DNA of 9,509 nt from Patescibacteria group bacterium. GTDB lineage: Bacteria; Patescibacteriota; Patescibacteriia; S139-126. A program made the position numbers and the translations under genes. The notes beneath the pieces are model-generated. The model had not been told where the DNA came from. It made no database searches and worked only from the letters and a program-made list of their open reading frames with translations. The stretch covers positions 1 through 9,509 of the forward strand of contig WFTD01000071.1 of assembly GCA_015485755.1 (NCBI GenBank), written 5' to 3'. Below, piece after piece: positions 7,061 to 9,509 of the stretch. Within the stretch, counting starts at the first letter, position 1. Every line of letters starts with the position of its first letter.

Positions 7061-7378
7061 ATGGATTTAGCAGTTATTAAAACCGGCGGCAAGCAATATT
7101 TAGTCAAAATTGGAGACAAGGTCAAAATTGAAAAATTAAAAGGCAAGGAGGAGGGGGACAAAGTTGAATTTGAGCAAGTTTTGTTAACAGCCAGTGCTGA
7201 TGGAAAAAAAGTAGAAGTAGGACAGCCAGTTATTGACAAAACTAAAGTTTTAGCCAAGGTAGTAAAAGTTGGTAAGAGCAAAAAAGTAGTAGGTTATCAT
7301 TATAAGCCCAAAACTCGCAATCGCAAAAAATTTGGCCACCGCCAGCCTTATGCTGAAATTGAGGTGGAGAAGATTTAG
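7061..7378 (+). CDS. rplU: 50S ribosomal protein L21
   Basis: L21 binds 23S rRNA in the 50S subunit. At 105 residues it matches the usual 100-105. The N-terminus MDLAVIKTGGKQYLVKIGD and the C-terminal signature FGHRQPYAEIEVEKI, preceded by a basic stretch (residues 82-90), identify it. Most bacteria have rpmA (L27) immediately downstream; here a terminator follows instead, so L27 must be encoded elsewhere if present. The start is preceded by a 40-base AT-rich spacer and TTT, with no Shine-Dalgarno sequence. It is the last gene of the plus-strand unit. Confidence 0.96.
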   Translation: MDLAVIKTGGKQYLVKIGDKVKIEKLKGKEEGDKVEFEQVLLTASADGKKVEVGQPVIDKTKVLAKVVKVGKSKKVVGYHYKPKTRNRKKFGHRQPYAEIEVEKI

Positions 7379-7415
7379 GTATTTTATATTAGCAAACTTC
7401 CAATTGTAAATTATC

Positions 7416-7449
7416 ACCTCCACAGGCAAAGCCTGTGGGGGTTGTTTTT
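7416..7449 (+). terminator. Intrinsic terminator after rplU
   Basis: Bases 7416-7427 pair with 7431-7442 around an AAA loop, giving a 12-base-pair stem with one G-T wobble and a GC-rich core (CCACAGGC with GCCTGTGG). It is followed by TGTTTTT. It starts 38 bases after the rplU stop, is correctly oriented, and is the only strong hairpin plus T-tract seen in the plus-strand unit. It very likely ends the long ribosomal transcript. Confidence 0.9.
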
Positions 7450-7628
7450 GTGTCGTCTAAAATTTTTTTCTGCCGTTTTTCTTGTTATGTCATATTTGTT
7501 TTACATCTTTTTGGTATCTATCTAGATTTCCAGGGTTTGTTTCGTTTTTTGAGTGTGAGGAACTTTATTCCTTTTTCGTATCAGTTTTGCCCGTTTTGTA
7601 TTTTTTGGGAAAACGGCGCTCATTTGTT

Positions 7629-7657
7629 TTGTCATGCCGCACTTAGAAAGGAGTCTA
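7629..7657 (-). repeat. Degenerate reverse-oriented copy of the TAGA...TGACAA repeat
   Basis: Read on the minus strand this stretch begins TAGACTCC and ends GGCATGACAA. The units at 7741 and 7794 begin TAGATTCCGGAT and end CCGGAATGACAA. The ends agree in part, but the interior has lost the stem. This may be a decayed copy or a chance resemblance. Confidence 0.3.
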
Positions 7658-7669
7658 TCTTCTTTTGTC

Positions 7670-7714
7670 ACCCTCTGGCTTTTATCCCGTTGTATAATGG
7701 GATGACCAGAGGGT
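7670..7714. repeat. Large two-part inverted repeat
   Basis: ACCCTCTGG (7670-7678) pairs perfectly with CCAGAGGGT (7706-7714). Inside it, ATCCCGTT (7684-7691) pairs with AATGGGAT (7696-7703) through one G-T wobble, with a GTAT loop and a small asymmetric internal loop. The result is a 9 plus 8 base-pair hairpin of 45 bases. There is no T-tract on either strand right after it, so a classical terminator role is not supported. It is flanked by TTGTCA (7665-7670), the complement of the TGACAA ending the neighbouring units, so it may belong to the same repeat group. Confidence 0.7.
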
Positions 7715-7740
7715 CCAGAAATAAAAATAAAAAGTAAAAA

Positions 7741-7786
7741 TAGATTCCGGATATTGCTCGCTCCGCTCGCAATTCCGGAATGACAA
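7741..7786 (+). repeat. Hairpin repeat unit 1 (TAGATTCCGGAT ... TCCGGAATGACAA)
   Basis: ATTCCGGA, an unpaired T at 7752, and ATTGC (7744-7757) pair with GCAATTCCGGAAT (7769-7781), giving 13 base pairs and an 11-base loop containing CTCCGCT. Its first 12 bases (7741-7752) and last 13 bases (7774-7786) are identical to those of unit 2. It is probably a copy of a small palindromic intergenic repeat. No T-tract follows. Confidence 0.8.
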
Positions 7787-7793
7787 GTGAGAG

Positions 7794-7843
7794 TAGATTC
7801 CGGATGTCCCTCCGCTTGCGCTCCGTAGACTCCGGAATGACAA
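7794..7843 (+). repeat. Hairpin repeat unit 2, seven bases after unit 1
   Basis: ATTCCGGA, an unpaired T at 7805, and GTC (7797-7808) pair with GACTCCGGAAT (7828-7838), giving 11 base pairs around a 19-base loop. The bulged T is in the same place as in unit 1, while the inner stem sequence differs on both sides and still pairs. The direct orientation, the 7-base spacer (7787-7793) and the identical outer ends mark units 1 and 2 as a tandem pair of one repeat family. Confidence 0.8.
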
Positions 7844-7871
7844 TTGCTACTATCTACCACCTACTAACTAC
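7844..7871. repeat. Degenerate 7-base tandem array A (NNNCTAC x4)
   Basis: Four consecutive heptamers end in CTAC; on the minus strand the unit is GTAGNNN. The array begins at the base after hairpin unit 2 ends. Only the CTAC half of each unit is constant. It is separated by 33 bases from a second array of the same type. Confidence 0.7.
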
Positions 7872-7904
7872 CAATTAGCTTTTGGTCAAAACTATGTGCT
7901 GGGC

Positions 7905-7939
7905 TAGCTACCAGCTACTCACTACCAGCTACCAACTAT
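7905..7939. repeat. Degenerate 7-base tandem array B (NNNCTAC x5)
   Basis: Five heptamers fit NNNCTAC, the last ending CTAT. CAGCTAC occurs twice. The array touches the recR stop codon, sharing one base with it. It has the same period and constant half as array A, so the two are related. It resembles in form the heptamer STRR repeats described in cyanobacteria, but the sequence differs and no relation is claimed. Confidence 0.75.
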
Positions 7940-8547
7940 TAAATTTCCCGTCTGTTTTTGAGCGCTTCAGTTAGGGTGATTTCGTCAGCATATTCAAGAT
8001 CAGCTCCGACCGGCAGTCCGCGAGCAAGGCGAGTTATTTTTACGCCTAGTGGTTTGAGGATTTTGGTTAAATAAAGGATGGTAGTTTCGCCGTTAATATC
8101 GGCATCAAGAGCTAGGATAACCTCTTTGATAGGAGTGGGGGATTTTTTTATCCTTTCAATCAAAGCTGGCGTTTTGATGTCAGTTGGACCAGTGCCGCGA
8201 GTTGGTTCAAGGTATCCATTTAGAACAAAATATACCCCTTGAAAGTTGTTAGTTTTTTCAATAGCTTGCAAGTCTTGATTTTCAGCTACCACACACAAGA
8301 GAGAGTGGTCCCGTTTTGGATTTTGGCAAATATGGCAAGGGTTGGTAGCTGAGAAGTTGTTGCAGAGGTAACACCGTTTTATTTGTTCGCGGACAGCTGT
8401 CAAACTGTCAATAAATTGCTTGATTTCTTGATCTGGTTTTTTGAGCAAATAAAAAACTAATCGCTCGGCTGTTTTTGGTCCAATAGTTGGCAAACGAGCG
8501 AATGTGTCAATCAATTTTTTGATTGGTTCAGGGTAATGGTTTAACAT
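7939..8547 (-). CDS. recR: Recombination mediator RecR
   Basis: RecR works with RecO (and RecF) to load RecA on gapped single-stranded DNA. At 202 residues it has the usual length. The N-terminal helix-hairpin-helix shows LPTIGPKTAERL (19-30), the zinc finger uses C59, C62, C71 and C74, and the Toprim domain runs from LLCVVAENQDLQAIE (83-97) through LDADINGETT (147-156). The C-terminal RLARGLPVGADLEYADEITL (173-192) is the family signature. In the Toprim domain the E. coli TNPT segment reads DADI, so E89, D148 and D150 recreate the E plus DxD pattern of catalytic Toprim proteins. The start at 8547 lies 6 bases after the ybaB stop, with no Shine-Dalgarno sequence. Confidence 0.96.
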   Translation of the reverse strand: MLNHYPEPIKKLIDTFARLPTIGPKTAERLVFYLLKKPDQEIKQFIDSLTAVREQIKRCYLCNNFSATNPCHICQNPKRDHSLLCVVAENQDLQAIEKTNNFQGVYFVLNGYLEPTRGTGPTDIKTPALIERIKKSPTPIKEVILALDADINGETTILYLTKILKPLGVKITRLARGLPVGADLEYADEITLTEALKNRREI

Positions 8548-8553
8548 GTGCGT

Positions 8554-8847
8554 TTAGAGAGAAGGAAGGGAGAAGTTTGACGATTTCATTTTTTTGAAAA
8601 TTATTCCCTGTACTTTTTTTTGGGCGTCAGCAAAGGTATTGATAAGATATTTTTCCAGGTCAGCCTTTTTCTCAGGGGTGAGAAGTTCAGTAGGAATGTC
8701 TAAGCTAATGATTTTTTGATTGCCGTCCATAACCATTTTGATACCTTTGTTTTCTACAGAGACGGTTTCTTGCGATAATTCGTTTTGCAGTTTTTTGGCT
8801 TGGGATCTTAATTCTTTTATTTGGTTTAATTTGGAAAACATTGACAT
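8554..8847 (-). CDS. YbaB/EbfC family nucleoid-associated protein
   Basis: Members of this family are small dimeric DNA-binding proteins of the nucleoid, very often encoded directly before recR. The 97 residues show the family layout: a helical N-terminus with MFSKLNQIKELRSQAKKLQ (3-21), a strand region with a VMDGNQKIISLDI segment (39-51), then a helix ending DAQKKVQGI (74-82). The tail is short and lacks the glycine/methionine-rich end common in other members. Two ATG codons (8847 and 8841) could start it; the difference is two residues. It lies 17 bases after dnaB and 6 before recR. The usual dnaX upstream partner is replaced by dnaB. Confidence 0.92.
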   Translation of the reverse strand: MSMFSKLNQIKELRSQAKKLQNELSQETVSVENKGIKMVMDGNQKIISLDIPTELLTPEKKADLEKYLINTFADAQKKVQGIIFKKMKSSNFSLPSL

Positions 8848-8864
8848 ATGTTTATATAGTTTAA

Positions 8865-9509
8865 TTATAAAGGCGGTTCAGGGGGCATAGGGGTTGAATC
8901 TTTGGCTTTGTTTTCAAAGCGGACTTTTTCTTCATTAAAGATAAGTTCAACCGTCCCAGTGGGGCCGTTACGGTGCTTGGCAACAATAACTTCAGCAATA
9001 TAACGCCTGTCAGGATCTATATCTTCGCGCTTATACATATATTCACGATAAATAAATAATACCACATCTGCGTCTTGTTCAATAGAGCCTGACTCGCGCA
9101 AGTGGGCTAATTTTGGTTTGGGCGGTTTTTCTAGTTCAACTGCTCGTGACAATTGGGACAGGGCTAAGACAGGAACATTGAGTTCACGAGCTAGCGATTT
9201 AAGAGCACGAGATATTTCAGACACTTCTTGGGTGCGGTTTTCGCTGGTACGGTTGCGTCCTTCCATTAATTGAAGGTAATCAATAATAATCAGGTCAAGG
9301 CCATGCTCTGCTTTCAGCCGCCTAGCTTTTGTCCTGACTTCCATTATATTAGCTGAAGCTGAATCATCAATAAAAATAGGCGCTTCAGCTAAAACAGCCA
9401 TAGCATGGCCAATTTTGGTAAAATCATCCTCTTGTTCGCTTAGCCTGCCGGTTCGCATTCGCCATAGATCAACCCCAGCTTCAGCGCATATCATTCTATC
9501 TACTAACAT
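8865..9509 (-). CDS. dnaB: Replicative DNA helicase DnaB, C-terminal part (5' end outside window)
   Basis: DnaB is the hexameric helicase that unwinds DNA at the replication fork. The visible 214 residues are the C-terminal half of the RecA-like motor domain. They begin inside a segment resembling QLVDRMLCSEARVD in other DnaB proteins, so the ATG at the window edge is internal and the Walker A motif lies outside. Visible motifs are Walker B LDLIIIDYLQLM (71-82, D77), ALSQLSRAVE (116-125), LRESGSIEQDAD (137-148) and the arginine-finger segment AKHRNGPTG (177-185, with K178 and R180). The protein ends in a short proline-rich tail. No intein is seen in this part. It heads the minus-strand cluster with ybaB and recR. 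Confidence 0.97.
   Translation of the reverse strand: MLVDRMICAEAGVDLWRMRTGRLSEQEDDFTKIGHAMAVLAEAPIFIDDSASANIMEVRTKARRLKAEHGLDLIIIDYLQLMEGRNRTSENRTQEVSEISRALKSLARELNVPVLALSQLSRAVELEKPPKPKLAHLRESGSIEQDADVVLFIYREYMYKREDIDPDRRYIAEVIVAKHRNGPTGTVELIFNEEKVRFENKAKDSTPMPPEPPL

Larger units (their letters stand above)
7379..7938. other. Gene-free convergent spacer between rplU and recR
   Basis: About 560 bases with no credible coding region separate two converging transcription units. From left to right it holds the rplU terminator, a T-rich stretch (about 7443-7628) in which I see only a modest 7-base-pair inverted repeat (7591-7597 with 7610-7616), a degenerate copy of the hairpin repeat in reverse orientation (7629-7657), a large inverted repeat, two related hairpin units, and two 7-base-period arrays. 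The open frames across it start in the terminator or consist of repeat translation, and they resemble no known protein. Confidence 0.85.

Noticed and set aside
7670..7714. Terminator for recR on the minus strand
   Set aside because: The hairpin is strong, but no T-tract follows on the minus strand and it lies over 200 bases past the recR stop.
7435..7737. Open frame of 100 codons on the plus strand
   Set aside because: It starts inside the terminator stem, runs through T-rich and palindromic sequence, is rich in Phe and Cys as expected from T-rich DNA, and resembles no protein family.
7522..7860. Open frame of 112 codons on the minus strand
   Set aside because: Much of it is translation of the hairpin repeats (CHSG appears twice) and array A; nothing protein-like is visible.
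7741..7939. CRISPR array
   Set aside because: The hairpin units occur twice with a 7-base spacer and the arrays have a 7-base period; there are no 25-40 base spacers and no cas genes.

Overview
This window is a compact, low-GC bacterial housekeeping region. The gene content and losses suggest a Candidate Phyla Radiation (Patescibacteria) genome, possibly of the Parcubacteria group. The support is: no rpmD (L30) between rpsE and rplO, a loss reported as general for CPR; genes that start without a recognisable Shine-Dalgarno sequence; a zinc-type S14; and a WecA/TagO-like transferase with a GEGGS motif that I associate from memory with this group. UGA acts as an ordinary stop (end of ruvX), so there is no sign of the Gracilibacteria/Absconditabacteria code. 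The phylum call is inference; the gene calls are secure.

Positions 1-7378, plus strand: the 3' half of an spc-type ribosomal operon followed by a remodelled tail. The order is rplE (3' end only), rpsN, rpsH, rplF, rplR, rpsE, rplO, secY, adk, map, ruvX, a polyprenyl-phosphate sugar-1-phosphate transferase gene, and rplU. The genes are tightly packed, with overlaps at rpsE/rplO, adk/map and ruvX/transferase. The first block builds the ribosome, SecY inserts membrane proteins, Adk balances adenine nucleotides, and Map trims the initiator methionine. The genes that classically follow map (infA, rpmJ, rpsM, rpsK, rpsD, rpoA, rplQ) are not here. A strong intrinsic terminator at 7416-7449 closes the unit.

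Positions 7379-7938: about 560 bases without a credible gene, between convergent transcription units. After the terminator there is a T-rich stretch, then a mosaic of short repeats: a large inverted repeat (7670-7714), two related hairpin units sharing a bulged stem (7741-7786 and 7794-7843), and two degenerate arrays with a 7-base period (7844-7871 and 7905-7939). The second array runs up to the stop codon of recR.

Positions 7939-9509, minus strand: a replication and repair cluster read in the order dnaB (C-terminal part only), ybaB, recR. The spacers are 17 and 6 bases, so it is probably one operon.

I see no defence system, prophage, transposase, CRISPR array or RNA gene. The points most worth a second look are the mosaic repeat region, the tandem 12-base repeats carrying TATAAT in front of adk, the T found at position -1 of all eight spaced start codons in the plus-strand operon, and changed residues in the transferase, Adk and RecR.
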